Source of the DNA: Trileptium ribeirensis
Lineage: Eukaryota; Nematoda; Enoplea; Enoplida; Thoracostomopsidae
Length of the DNA stretch: 64,000 bases
Direction of reading: 5' to 3'
Assembly: GCA_030248225.1 (NCBI GenBank)
Contig: JASANE010028231.1
Span: 109,599-173,598, forward strand
Shown in pieces: positions 48,270-60,509 of the stretch. Position numbers and translations under genes: made by a program. How positions within the stretch are numbered: position 1 is the stretch's first letter; every line of letters begins with the position of its first letter. Under the pieces are notes generated by a model. It was given only the letters and a program-made list of their open reading frames with translations. It had not been told where the DNA came from and did not search any database.

Positions 48270-49570
48270 CATTTTAATACACGCGCTAGTTTGAATCGCG
48301 CCAAATTGTGCTTCGTTTTAATCGATCTGTTTTCTGTGCTTTTGGAGAGCCATGATTATTTCTCACAACACGGAGACAGTGGAATTTCAGCCAAGGCCAG
48401 CAGCTTGCTTAGCTGTATTTCTTCATCGTAGTTTCTAGTTTCAATTGCGACAATGAGAACATTGTTCACGAAGAGCCGAGCCAAGCGAGACCATGGAAAA
48501 TCCTACTCTTTCTCAATTCTATTATGAAACATTCGTTTTACTTGTTCAGTTAGCACCGTAGTGACAACGTAGTTCGTATAAATTGTGTAGGTTGCTAAGA
48601 ATTTTGTCGAAATTTATGCCTAAAGGGAGATCAGCGTCCATAAATCAAAATGCATCGAAGTCAAAAACGGTCTATATCATCAGCTACATTACAGTTGATT
48701 AGTTACGGTTGAACTGTTTGACGATCAGTGAGCTGTTTTAGAGCCTTGAACTGAACTCAACCGTTAAAATACTCAGCGATACTTTAATTGGATGTTTTAG
48801 CACAATAGATATCCTACAGTTTACGTTGGAAAATAGCAAAATTCGCTAAGGATCCGGGTACGAATTCATAAATTTATTTTAGACATTGGCAGTGTTGAGC
48901 ACCATTATGTAATCAACGGTCGGCCCACAACTCAATCGCTGGGCGACGGCAAACGGTTGGTTGAGTGCCAAGAAACTTCTGTTACTACTTTAAATACTAA
49001 TTTAATATTCTTAAGCTTCAGCATTTGTTCAGAAATCGATTTGCATTGTGATGGTTTTGCACGGTAAACTATGAAACTTTAAAGCACCGAATCCTATTTT
49101 AAACCAACGCATACTGCAGAAGGACTGTAATACAAGTGCTGGGCGACGGTTGGCTTTGAGGTCTATCATTAAACATTAAAACATATTAGTTTAACAGTAG
49201 ACATATTATATATATAGATATGGTAAAATATGACAAGATGGTACCAGACTGCACAAAATTGGTTGCAGTTACTATCAAAAAGTTCCAGTAGTGTCAGTGT
49301 GGTTTAATTCACTTGTTATGCAGCAGTAAACGCATAGATCACGGCCAGCCATGCAATGGCCCAAACTGCTAACCAACGGCGTTCGCTTGTGACCACTAGG
49401 AAATTGTTAATGACCGGCCGACGGCAGAGGCAGTCTTCGCTTGGCCGCAGACTTTCATTGAAATTATATTGTCATAATCTGGCACGTTTCGTTCATGAAA
49501 TATTTGTTCTATTTGCGGGTTTGATTTGTATTTTTTGTTGACCGGATTAACAGCTTTACTGATGTTTGCT
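48270..49570. other. Intergenic upstream of PNKP
   Basis: GCTGGGCGACGG occurs at about 48938-48949 and 49139-49150. No TATA box or initiator could be chosen with confidence; the 61-codon frame at 49356 has no recognisable motif. Confidence 0.4.
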
Positions 49571-49635
49571 GATGAATGATTTTCATGCTATCCTGGTTTA
49601 TCACGACTGTAAATATATTACAAAAGTATCAGCAC

Positions 49636-49792
49636 ATGTCAACGCCGACGCTTTGTATAAAACCTCTTTGGAGCAATGGTGCGGCAAACCGTGCAAAGAT
49701 TTCGATTTCTGTTACTTCTAGCGACGGTCCTGTGTACCTCGGACGCAATATGATATGCGGCATTCGTGATATACGCTGTAGCAGAGAACAAG
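49636..49792 (+). CDS. PNKP: PNKP exon 1 (FHA, first half)
   Basis: Codons 1-52 plus one base. Carries [20 protein letters not shown], the FHA phosphopeptide-binding core. Donor is gtgatg (phase 1), a weak site. The open frame extends upstream to 49576, so the start is uncertain by 20 codons. Confidence 0.88.
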
Positions 49793-52700
49793 GTGATGCC
49801 TTTTTCGTTTAAATTTTATTTTAAACTGTAGCGATGAATTATAGTGTTAACCAACTGTTGATCGTGTTTGAGTTTGTAGTAGAATAGTAGCGGTAGATAC
49901 AGAATTCGTTGGTGTACGATTTTGGGCCACTGGAATGTGTAGGAATTAATGACGCAATTAATATTTGAGGAAAAGTATTACCAGAATTCCTTTGTCTTTT
50001 ATTTTTAAGTTATAGTGCTTTAGAAAATATTTGTCAGAACACAGTTAAGTGCAAAGTAAAATTGTTCGTACTTGTGGTTTTGATACTCATTTAGTTCTCA
50101 TGCAAGATCAATTTCTAGTTCTCAGTCAGGATTCATCATACATTTTATGGAAATCTGTCTGCAATGTACACAGGTTTATTGTCAAAATGTTCATGTCACA
50201 TATCGAAAAGCTTTCACTGTTTTGATGTGTGAATTTGGCAGCAGCACAAGTAAGCAATATGAAATGCACAGATGTTGAGGTTATTGCGGGCAAAACAAAA
50301 GCTAACTATTTGCGAAAGATTTGCGAATAGCATCTGAGTTGCTAATTTTTCTCAAACGGTTCTCGAAGGTTTTGCTTCTATTTTTGTCCGTTCTATACCT
50401 AAGTCAATATTTGTGTTTCTGACTGTAGTTATGCGTGAAATTTTATATTTTAACGATTTCGAAATCGCTTGTGTATCATTTTATTGAGACTTTGTCATAA
50501 GTTAACAGGGACAGGAAAGAAGTGGAACTCGTGTAGACAACACCCCTACAGCAACCCACAATGGCTGATGTAAATCTGAGCCAGTAAACATTAAAAGAAA
50601 GACTGCTTAGAGTGGTGACTCAGGGGCGGAAGGACCCCCTTTCCCCTAATTAATCTTTTATGCCATAAATGTGTATTATTTAGTTCGAGTACAGTTCGAT
50701 TCTAAGTCATCACGCTACGTTGTTTGCTGCGTCGGTCGCAAGCCCGGATATTTTGACGGCATTAAAATGGGTCACGGACAAGTGTTTGAGGTCTTGGGTG
50801 GCGAAGAAATTTTCGTGCTTGGCCGAAAGTGGAATTACAGGCTTGGACTTAAAGAAGAACAGTCGAATACTGGAATTAAACACAAAAGTTTGTTTAGACA
50901 AATAGTATTTTTATATCCTCGTTTGAAATATGTAGCTTTAGGATCTAGGAGATATACGTAATGTTATCTTGTTCTTATCTTAACGGTGTCATTGTTGCGC
51001 TGTTTGATTATGCGATTTGATATCTGCAAAGAATGTTTGCTTACATGTCTGGGCAACAGTATGTATTCCATTTCACATCAGTTTTATGTGCAACTAGTTC
51101 CAAAGTACTTGTATAAACCACTCTAAACAATAAGAAAAGGACATCCAGGACGCAACAGGTTGGCGTTGGGATGGTACACACATTTTTATCGGATAAGTGG
51201 TAAAGAAACATCAATAGCAGTTTTTGCTGATTGCAATATAGAAAATAGCATCTGTTGGGTCGTAGCTTAAATAGAGCAATAGATAACAATTTTTGGGTAT
51301 GAAGAGGACTTTAAAAATTATGAAACTGGGAATTGATTCACATTCTCCTATTTCTTTCTGGCTTTACAAACTTTCTGGCGGAGTTCGGCAAATGGTTGCT
51401 AGAAATTAAAAGAGCTAATGAAAGGTACATGAACGAACACGAAAACTAAAAAATGATCTTTTGTCTTATGCAAATAACAAGAATAATATTGTTGCACCAT
51501 TGTTTGCTGGCCAAATTTGATTCTGCAATAGAAAAAAATTTTTTACCAATCTCGACAGGCCTGATATCGGCAATTCGATTCCGTCAAAAATTCCCGGTAT
51601 CTTAATATTGCTGTAATCTTAAATTTCTCTTGCTCTCTGATATATGCTTATATAGCTTATTATAACCGTTGGATTGAAAACCCTCTGTCACACCTCAGAT
51701 TAATTCGCTCGCCGCTGCTGTGTTAGTTTGAAGTGTTTGGCCGAAGCACCATAATTACGTGTACCAAATTGTCCAAAGTAGGAGGTTATTGACGGTGGCG
51801 AGAAGCCCACAACAATCTCTTTTTATTGGGTACATCCGATTGCGAATGTCAAAATCTAACTTTCACGACTACTATTTAAAGATTCAGAAATTGTTTATTT
51901 TATATTATACTTTAATTTCTTAGCTAGCTCCAAGTATGATATTGTATTGTTATATTTTTCCAATTAAACTGCGACTTTCAACCCAACTGTCATAGAGTAG
52001 CATTTAGTTAAGATTATTTGCTTAAGACGAACCTACTGTTGGAACGCGTGCGGGCGCTGATAATGTGTCGGAAGCGATAAAAAGGAAATACGAAAACAAC
52101 AATGCTGTTGAAGAAACTTCAGTTGAGGCGAAGCTGAAGGCGTTGAAACGTTTGGCTGATTCACATTTTTCGAACAAAAAAGGTAAACTGTTGATAAATC
52201 TCTTGTGTAGAAAAATCTTGGTTAAAGTTTTAGGTTACTCACTGGAAATTGCGGAACTAGGTTTAATGTTCCATATTATGATTAGGTTTTGCAGCTCCAA
52301 GCTAATTCGGTCAATAGTTTGGCCCAATTTTATACAAATAACAGAATTAGAAACATGTCATTTGTGTTCTGTTATATGTAAGGGTGTGTTCGCACGTCAC
52401 GATTTTTCTCAAAATTAGAGCTCAGTTAATCTGATCAAATTTCGAGCAAAAGTTTTGACGTGTGAAGGACCTTTACTGTTAGCTCTTAATTAAAATGATA
52501 TATAATATTCCATCGTTAGATTGATGGGCTTGGTTTTTCTTTGTGGTCATTTTCGTGCCGCCAGGCTTTAGTTTGTGAGCCATGTTGACTATGGGGTTTC
52601 TGAAGACGAGTTTTTATACAGTAAATTTTTTTGGTTTTTACATTTACTATACGTGTGAAAATCGAGTCAATTCCGACCAGTTTGTGCTATAGAAGGCCAG

Positions 52701-55700
52701 CCGGCTGAATAGTTTTCATAGTCGTTAGTATTTATTTTTTGTACCGGTACTTCTATCGTTGTCGTTTTTTATGATCAGTATTAATATTGCTCTGGCGGCC
52801 ATGTGTATCGATAACTTTCTGGATTTAAATACCTGTCTGAACTGAGATGCTGTAACTGTTATATAATGCTTGAGGTACAAAATCAACCTAGATGTTATTG
52901 CCGCGCGCAGAAATGATTAAGACTATCAATCGATACAGTTCCGGATTTAAATGCCTGTCTGAACTAAGATGCTATAACTGTTATATAATGTTTGAAGTAC
53001 CAAATCAACCTCGATGTTATTGCCGCGCGCAGAAATGATTAAAACTATCAATTGATAACGTTCCGGATTTAAATGCCTATCTGAACTAAGATGCTGAAAC
53101 TGTTATATAATGCTTGAGGTACAAAATCAACCTAGATGTTATTGCCGCGCGCAGAAATGATTAAGACTATCAATCGATACAGTTCCGGATTTAAATGCCT
53201 GTCTGAACTAAGATGCTATAACTGTTATATAATGTTTGAGGTACAAAATCAACCTCGATGTTATTGCCGCGTGCAGAAATGATTAAGACTATCAATCGAT
53301 AACGTTCCGGATTTAAATGCCTGTCTGAACTAAGATGCTATAACAGTTATATAATGTTTGAGGTACAAAATCAACCTTGATGTTATTGCCGCGCGCAGAA
53401 ATGATTAAGTCTATCAATCGATAACATTCCGGATTTAAATGCCTGTCTGAACTAAGATGCTATAACAGTTATATAATGTTTGAGGTACAAAATCAACCTT
53501 GATGTTATTGCCGCGCGCAGAAATGATTAAGTCTATGAATCGATAACGTTCCGGATTTAAATGCCTGTCTGGACTAAGATGCTATAACTGTTATATAATG
53601 TTTGAGGTACAAAATCAACCTCGATGTTATTGCCGCGCGCAGAAATGATTAAGACTATCAATCGATAACGTTCCGGATTTAAATGCCTGTGTGAACTAAG
53701 ATGCTGAAACTTTTATAGAATGGTTGAGGTACAAAATCAACCTAGTGTTAATGCCGCTTGCAGATATGATTAAGACTATCATAGTGATCTGTTTATAATA
53801 TTATATAGCGTCGTAAATAGGACTACTGTTAATTTCAGAATCTGCAGACGAAATGGCGTTGGAAATTGCTCACAATACAACAGCCCCGGCGACTTCACAC
53901 GGTTGGATCGATAGCCACACTCTTTACGTGTACAATCATTGTGACTTACAACATTCCAGTAAAGTAATAACTTCAGAAGTAATTTTTGTTGTCACAAAGA
54001 TGGAATTTGTTATTTTGTGGATTGACATAAATTCCCTATAAAGTTGTTATCGGGTATCGTTTGATTTTCTCGTTTGGAGCTGCAGGTAAGGCTGTATTAT
54101 GTAATTAACAGCGAGTAGAAAATCTAACTTTTCGACTTCGAAATTTCGGTTTTAATAAAAAACTTAATTGAAGGTGCCCTAACTGCAATGGCTGTTCCGT
54201 AATGTTCGCACAGCTAGTTTCGTTGCCTAGAATTGAACAATTGGTTTAGGTCTATACTTCGCTCAATATGAAAATAATAATATTGTGTCAGAGTAAAATG
54301 TAAACGTGTTTTGAAAATACATAGAAGTTGACTTAGTTGTGCGCAACATATAGCTGTCTTATTACGATAATAGTGATTTCTTTTTATATGTATCGCACTA
54401 AATACTGCTGATGTTGGGCAATGTCAGCCTTCGTTTTAACACGATGCTCGCTCGTATCAGTTTGTGGCTTGTAAATTTACTTGGCTCTTGAAGTTTTTTC
54501 GAAATATTAGCCATGGGATTCGTAATTTCTTATATTTCCGTTAACAAAGTTATAGATGTAAAATTCGCTTGCTGGAACGACAATGTTTACTTAAAAGATG
54601 TTGATACTTTATTTTACAATAAATACACAAATTCATCTGTGTGGAGCGTATTTTAGATTGCCGCATTCGACATGGACGGCACACTAATATGTACGAAATC
54701 TGGTAAAGTTTTCGCTAAAGATAAATTCGATTGGAAACTGTTTCTCCCGAACATTCCGAAAAAGCTACAAAGTCTAACATCAGACGGTTAGTTGGTATCT
54801 TAAAATATCTTCTATACAGTTTTGCAAAATTATTTTGAGCGAAATATGATGTGCAAAGTCCGAATTAATACGACCTCTATATAAGCTATCCTGAAGAATT
54901 TTTTCGTTTAAAATTGTGTGATATTCGTACCCACTGAATTATCTAACCGACTTTAAATTGTAACCATATTTATGGACAGACACGTCTTGTATTTCTCGTC
55001 CTGCTTAAGTATCAGGGCCAAAAGCATTTATTATTATCTGTAATTGATTGCTGTTGCTAGGTTGTTACTCCAAATTGCCTAGTTGAACTTTTACTACACA
55101 TTGTGTTATACATATGTGCATTTCCTTAATATATTTTCAGGATACAAGGTTGTTATTTTTACAAATCAAAAGGGTATCTCAACTGGTAAAGTTGCAGTGA
55201 ACGATTTGAAAGAGAAAATCGAAGCCGTAATTCACTCAGTGGCGTGTCCAGTTCAGGTTTTCATTTCGTCTGGATCTGGTATGAACAGGTATGTAAGTAT
55301 GCTATTTATAAACCTGTATGACGCTCAAAATCCGGTGTTATTCGTTAGTGCTGTTTACGTTTGAAATTTGCTATTGGAACTATGTATTATAATTTTGCCT
55401 TGTTACCTTAGTAGTTATTCATTATTATACTTGATTAATTGGTTTTAACCCAATTGCATTCAGTTTCGGAAGAATTTACGCTGGAATCGAATAGTTTCGA
55501 AGGTTTCTCCGGAGGTTCAAATTGTAGCATCAACATCATGCCTAAAACCTCCACACTAGTCTATGAAGGTTTACACTAATATCTGCTGTACTGGAATAAT
55601 TTAGCTACACAGCCTCAACAATAATGTTTGTTTTAGCAGTGTTCCTTGATCGCTATTTGTAACATTGTAGCACCACCCGACCACTGATCGATAGTTTTGT

Positions 55701-58700
55701 AGGGCTAATGACCGCTAAATTTATAGCAGTCAAGTACAATTGAAGCGGAGGGTGATCATACACTCTAGTCGTACATGGACCGAAGTCCAAGTGGGGTAGC
55801 CGGGTCCTCGTGGGGGGTTGTAGCCTCACTAAGGTAACCCGCTGCTCCCTATGGGCATGTATGTCGCTAGTATTATCGAGATGTTACTACTGTGAGACAG
55901 GCTATGCCATCAAAATTCTTGTAGCCTGCCAGAAAATATTGGGGAAACTTGTTATGGACGAATTTCTTTTTTATAAACTAAAATATAACATATCATGACA
56001 TAAGTTTTTAGCTGTTAATTAATTTATTAGACTTGCCTTTTATTTCAGGTATCTAGATGATGTAATTTACTAACTGGCCGCAGTAGAGCATTTGCACAGT
56101 ATTTTAGTCCCTATATATTTGATTATCAATCAAATTAAATTCCATTGTTTGCGTTGGATCTGCTTTTAGTCATATTCGTTATATTATATTTTACCTATAT
56201 ATTATTATGGTTTATCTGTTAGGCTTTTTAAATAATAAATTACGCAAGAAAAATAAATTTTCAGGAAACCGTTACCTGGAATGTGGAATATATTACAATC
56301 GTCACACAACGGAGGGATTAAAATTGATAAAGCGAACAGTTTCTATGTTGGTGATGCTGCTGGCCGTGAGGTTGTAATCAAATTACTGTATTTGTTGTAT
56401 AATTCTGATTGCGCATATAAGCTGTTATTTACGGGGGAAATTTGTGTTAGTTTACAGCGTTTCTTTGAATCCTAGCAGCGGCGTTGCAAAAGAGTTGGGT
56501 GGGGGAAGGCGGTCTCTCCCAATTTTTACTGCCAAACGAGGATAAAGTAACTGGTTGGATTATCAAAGATGATTATAAATTACCGACCACTCTTCTTTTT
56601 TGCCAGCCCCTTCCACTTTTGAAGAACTTCCGACGCAACTGAATACTAATATTACAATAGTGTATATACAGCATATACTTGCCAAAAACTATCATTATTT
56701 GGCATACCAACATGTTGCGAGGCGACGTCAAAAATATCGAACGAATACATTTTTAATATAGAATAATAAATTTTTGTAATAGTCTTCGCTCTGGGACTTC
56801 CTAATTTAATAACTAAAAATCCTAAATAAACGTTCTGTTATTTTCAAAGTTTAATTCTGAAGTAAATTGAGCGAACGCTAATAGCTGGTGTAAGCGTCAG
56901 AATCAGAATCTTGGTATATGCGTAGTTGCAATTATTGCACATAGCAGAACATACAGTACTCGCCAGGAATGACTCACAGTTCGAGTGAGCGAGCCGCGAA
57001 TCAGTGTATCCGCTCAAAATTTCGAAAGTATATATACTATATTTAATATTATATTTCATTAATGAATTGCTGTCAAGCGACACGCGAGCAAGTTTTGAGC
57101 TAGCCGCGAACGAGTGTCGACAGATTTGCGCATAGATTCGAGGATGAGCTAGATGAGGCATTTATGTTCGCGCGTTTCTTAGTTTAATGCGTTACTCATT
57201 GTGCAATGTCATACGGCAGTATTTGGAAATTATTTAAACAAAATCTTTGTGACCGCCATATGCCAATCTATTATTCTGTATATTGGCTGGAAGCGAACGA
57301 CAGTCATTTTGAGCGAGTTTTTCGCTTGGAAACTAAAAGAACAACCAGCAACTTTATATTTTTGTTAAACTTTTTTACAACAGCCATTGTCTAATTTTGA
57401 TTTGCTTTTAATTGAGCGATATCTATATTGTATAAGGGAAGATTATGACACGTTGCATTGCCGATATGTAGTTGATAAATAATGTTGATTAAGTAGTTGG
57501 CAACAGAATATGTAACATAGAATCTCAACAATTTTAGCCATTAGTTCCGTAATAACCACATTTGAGATTAAACATTGAGGTCACAGATACATGATGCATC
57601 TAAGCCGTTGAAATTAAACTTACATATATATTATCGTCTACGTTTATTCCAGGTTATTCTTCTGAAAATTCGTGTAATGATATAAAGGATCTGGCTTCTC
57701 CACAGGATAAAATTAGTACCCTTGGGAATTTGAGCTGTTGTGGTCCTCTTACTGGATTCTGGGGAACCGCAATTATTATATGTGGATTTCCTACAGGTTA
57801 GCTAGGGAAAAACCGTGACCCCTACCTTAACAGAAAGGTTATATAATAGCTTTTTTGCGTGTTTCCTTGTCCTTATAACGTATATTATTATCTCGCTGTT
57901 TTTGTTGAATTTCCATTATTCAACTGTATTTAAAATACCGTGATTCATTTTACGAAGGTATTAATAATCATAATAAAAGCATCAGTATTAAGTTTTGATA
58001 TAGCAGTTTTTGGTTAGTACGGTTATTTTGATGTCCCGTCGAAATTCTTGTGGTGCTGACGGCGGACCTGAAAGGAAGCCAAAATTAACTTGGGTGTACG
58101 ACCAGCGGGAACATCCTCAGTTCTGGGGAACCTCAAAACTACTAAAGGAACCCTCTCACCCTATATGGCGAAATGCTGACTAATCACATATCACCTAACC
58201 ACTGAAAGAAATTCGTCAACATTTTCGTAATCAACATCCATGCATGATTATATTACTGCTGCTGTCACCCGAATATTCGCACTACGCGCCAAATTTATAT
58301 AGAATCACTGAATGCAAAATGATTAATACCATCCCAGGGCCTTCGCTATGTCAGGTACTGTAATTCCGTTTCAATTATACCCGATTTACATAATGTATGA
58401 ATACTTTAGTGATGTATTTTGTTCTATAATGTATTTAATTTTTTGTATTTCGTTTAGGCCATCGGAAAATTGAGAAAGAAAGACTTTTCTTGTGGCGATC
58501 GCTTATTTGCACTAAATGTCGGTGTTAAATTTTATACACCAGAAGAATATTTTTCCGAACTACCGAAAGATCGATTACCATACAAAATGCCGGAATTTAA
58601 CCCAGTTACTGCTGTCGAATATCCACCATCTAGCGTCTACGACCCTGCTGATACGAAAGTGCCTCTGGTTGCAGGTAATATATCTGTCTGTGGCCTCAGT

Positions 58701-60181
58701 TTTCAGCTGATATTTAAAAATCACAAGTTCCAGTGACTTTGGGAGCAGCCAAGTTTAGTGTTTGTCTGTCCTGACAACTGGATGTGCATTTCAGATATGA
58801 GTCTTGAGTCCGAAGATACGGAAATCTGACAGAACTCCAACAAAAAATAATGGGTTTGTATAAATATGATGGAGCAAAATTCGACATGTGTTGGCAAAAA
58901 ATTTGAACTTTGGCCGAACAAATGTAAAAAAAAATTTCCAGAATGAATAGCGCTTATTGATGTCATGATCTTTGTTAGTATGACTAACTATATCATCCAC
59001 TGTAAATCTGAAATTGGACAACTTATTTCACAGAAATTTTTGTAGGTGCTACATAAATCACCTTAATTTTAAAATTTGTAGTCGTTGCAAAATTTGAAGA
59101 ACCTAGTATTTTTAGGAGATAATTGTGGCAGAAATTGGAAAATTTCGTGCTATTGCAAGATTTGATGCCCCCAGAAATATTCTGTTCGCTATTAATTTGA
59201 AAACACAGTAACTATCCAGTAATTTGAAAAATTGTGGATTCTAATAAATTTCAAGCACCGGAAACTCTTCTGTGTTCACCGAAAATAACACAGAAATTTG
59301 AATGGTCATAATTAATTGCGCACACGCTGTAATTTTTCAGGTGCAATCAAGATCCCTGAATTGTAATTTTTGTCGACAAATTTTATCCCCTTTAGGTTAT
59401 ATAGTGAACGATTTGTAACATCGATATGGCTTCGTAATGAGTTATATCCGTGAAGAGTTGTATGTGTTTCTTTTGGTATTACATTTTAGTTTGACTTGAA
59501 AAAACAGGCGTTAAATAGAGCTAAAACTTGGAAACTACTGCAAATACTCATGGATTTTACACGTACGTTTAGGAGCAATGCGAGCGATGCATGTATTCAG
59601 CTTAAAATTTTTTGTTCGCTTCATATTGTTCGATTTTTATTAATAGAAATTATTGTTGCTGTAAAACTAGGGTATTTTAAGGTTCTCCCGAAATGATTGT
59701 GATGGTTGGATATCCTGGTTCCGGCAAATCATCGTTTGTAGCAAAACATCTTGTACCATACGGATATGTTAGTATTAGTCGGGATCTGCTCAAGTCGCAA
59801 GATAAATGTATTCGCGCTGCCGAGAATTCGCTGATGCAGTCGAACAAGCGCGTGGTTATCGATAATACAAGCCCGGATGCTAAAACGCGTCAAGCTTACA
59901 TTGAACTTGGCAATCGTCTAAACGTGCCTGTGCGTTGTTTTGAAATGGCAGTACCGCACACAATGGCAATACACATGAATCGCTATCGTTTGTTGTGTGG
60001 ACCGGATCGGGAACATGCGAATGTAAACGAAATGATACTGAATTCGTACAAATCGAAATATGAAGCACCGAGCGTCGACGCTGAGGGCTTTGTTCCTCCG
60101 CTGGTTAAGATTAATTTCAGTCCATCGTTTTCATGTTCAGATCATCGAGAATTGTTTACGATGTATAATGTCGAGCGCTAG
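49636..60181 (+). CDS. PNKP: Bifunctional polynucleotide phosphatase/kinase, 9 coding exons
   Basis: Spliced gene of 1743 coding nt (580 codons plus TAG; human about 521). The enzyme converts DNA 3'-phosphate to 3'-OH and 5'-OH to 5'-phosphate, readying breaks for ligation in single-strand-break repair and end joining (known for the family). Visible domains in order: an FHA domain (about 1-120) with YLGRN (Arg37) and RCSREQ (Ser49), the PNKP/aprataxin type that binds phospho-XRCC1/XRCC4; a linker (121-205); a HAD phosphatase with DMDGT (nucleophile Asp219, acid/base Asp221), FTNQ (264-267), VGDAAGR (335-341) and DFSCGDR (351-357); a P-loop kinase with GYPGSGKS (424-431), SRD (Asp449) and VVIDNT (Asp475). 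Exons are 49636-49792, 50684-50887, 52027-52182, 53839-53963, 54657-54786, 55141-55288, 56265-56370, 58458-58674 and 59682-60181, with phases consistent throughout. The Met at 49636 is preferred because FHA sequence follows soon after; an in-frame Met at 49576 would add 20 hydrophobic residues. All catalytic residues are intact. Confidence 0.97.
50288..50393. mobile_element. Relative of the TTCGCGAA fold-back element, PNKP intron 1
   Basis: GGGCAAAACAAAAGCTAAC at the left, CTTCTATTTTTGTCCGTTC at the right, with TTGCGAAAGATTTGCGAATA inside; same plan as the element at 37290-37456. Confidence 0.45.
50684..50887 (+). CDS. PNKP: PNKP exon 2 (FHA, second half)
   Basis: Codons 53-120 plus one base. 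Acceptor is tatttag. Encodes [20 protein letters not shown], then the [18 protein letters not shown] strands that close the FHA fold. Donor gtttgt at 50888 was chosen because it keeps phase with exon 3; the exact 3' end is less certain than other boundaries. Confidence 0.87.
52027..52182 (+). CDS. PNKP: PNKP exon 3 (linker)
   Basis: Codons 121-172 plus one base. Acceptor is tgcttaag (AAG type) and donor gtaaac. Encodes a charged, helix-prone linker ([30 protein letters not shown]). Not conserved; supported by frame continuity and its position between FHA and phosphatase domains. Confidence 0.75.
52821..53783. repeat. Tandem array, eight 122-bp units, PNKP intron 3
   Basis: GGATTTAAAT recurs at 52821, 52943, 53065, 53187, 53309, 53431, 53553 and 53675, always 122 bp apart. 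Each unit holds GCCTGTCTGAACTAAGATGC and GTTATTGCCGCGCGCAGAAA. Variants pair up: units 1 and 3 share marks, as do 2 and 4, and 5 and 6. The last unit is the most diverged. Confidence 0.95.
53839..53963 (+). CDS. PNKP: PNKP exon 4
   Basis: Codons 173-214. Acceptor is atttcag and donor gtaata (phase 0). [13 protein letters not shown] aligns with the GW..LLVF segment just before the phosphatase motif in animal PNKP. Confidence 0.9.
54657..54786 (+). CDS. PNKP: PNKP exon 5 (phosphatase nucleophile)
   Basis: Codons 215-257 plus one base. Acceptor is tattttag and donor gttagt (phase 1). [19 protein letters not shown] is the HAD motif [15 protein letters not shown] follows as in relatives. Confidence 0.97.
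55141..55288 (+). CDS. PNKP: PNKP exon 6 (phosphatase motif II)
   Basis: Codons 258-306 plus two bases. Acceptor is attttcag and donor gtatgt (phase 2). [17 protein letters not shown] carries HAD motif II (Thr265). Confidence 0.97.
56265..56370 (+). CDS. PNKP: PNKP exon 7
   Basis: Codons 307-342. Acceptor is attttcag and donor gttgta. [12 protein letters not shown] and [11 protein letters not shown] match the RKP.TGMW and FVGDAAGR segments of PNKP. The donor lacks the usual +3/+5 purines. Confidence 0.94.
56952..57322. mobile_element. TA-flanked MITE in PNKP intron 7
   Basis: Left end TA-CAGTACTCGCCAGGAATGAC is intact. The right end near 57299-57322 (CGACAGTCATTTTGAGCGAG) is a decayed mirror of it. 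The interior has GAGCGAGCCGCGAA repeats and an AT-rich centre, as in the other copies. Confidence 0.68.
58458..58674 (+). CDS. PNKP: PNKP exon 8
   Basis: Codons 343-414 plus one base. Acceptor is cgtttag and donor gtaata (phase 1). [19 protein letters not shown] carries the last HAD motif, followed by the YTPEEYF linker to the kinase domain. Confidence 0.96.
59682..60181 (+). CDS. PNKP: PNKP exon 9 (kinase domain, stop codon)
   Basis: Codons 415-580 and TAG; the whole kinase domain in one exon. Acceptor is attttaag (AAG type), giving [19 protein letters not shown], which aligns with ASPEVVVAVGFPGAGKSTF in human [25 protein letters not shown] and [10 protein letters not shown] follow as in the family. 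Confidence 0.97.
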
Positions 60182-60274
60182 GAAACGAATATATTATTGC
60201 GAATCGCTACTACGGCGCTGGTTATCGATGCTTCGATGATAGTACAATTCCCATCGAAACTAGCAAGCAGGACG

Positions 60275-60507
60275 TACAGTACCCGCCAAAAATGACTGTC
60301 GCTCGCTCGCGACTCGCTCGCGACTCGCTCGAGACGCGCTCGCGACTCGCTCGAAATAAATTTGTTCTAAAAAGAGAATTTTCTATTAATTTAAATAGTT
60401 GCGAAATCTCGAGCGAGCCACTCGCTCGCGACTCGCTCGAGACTCGCTCGCGACTCGCTCGAACTCGCTCGCTCGAAATGCGACGGTCATTTTTGGCGAG
60501 TACTGTA
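60275..60507. mobile_element. TA-flanked MITE, complete, in probable PNKP 3' UTR
   Basis: Inverted termini start TA-CAGTACCCGCCAAAAATGAC on the left and mirror TGGCGAGTACTG-TA on the right (27-28 bp, few mismatches), with TA as target duplication. The interior is CTCGCTCGCGA simple repeats around an AT-rich centre. The ends resemble those of Tc1-type elements (inference). It holds the first AATAAA (60355-60360) after the PNKP stop. Confidence 0.85.
60355..60360 (+). promoter_or_regulatory. Candidate PNKP polyadenylation signal AATAAA
   Basis: First AATAAA after the PNKP stop (174 nt downstream); the next one I see is near 61295. It lies in the AT-rich centre of the MITE at 60275-60507. Position only; not proven. 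Confidence 0.45.
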
Positions 60508-60509
60508 AA

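Noticed and set aside
52821..53783. A CRISPR array
   Set aside because: The whole 122-bp unit repeats with no unique spacers, inside an intron of an animal gene.
59496..59681. Extra PNKP coding sequence before the kinase exon
   Set aside because: This open stretch is in a frame that does not join exon 8 to the kinase, whereas the AAG acceptor at 59681 gives the conserved [11 protein letters not shown] order in phase.
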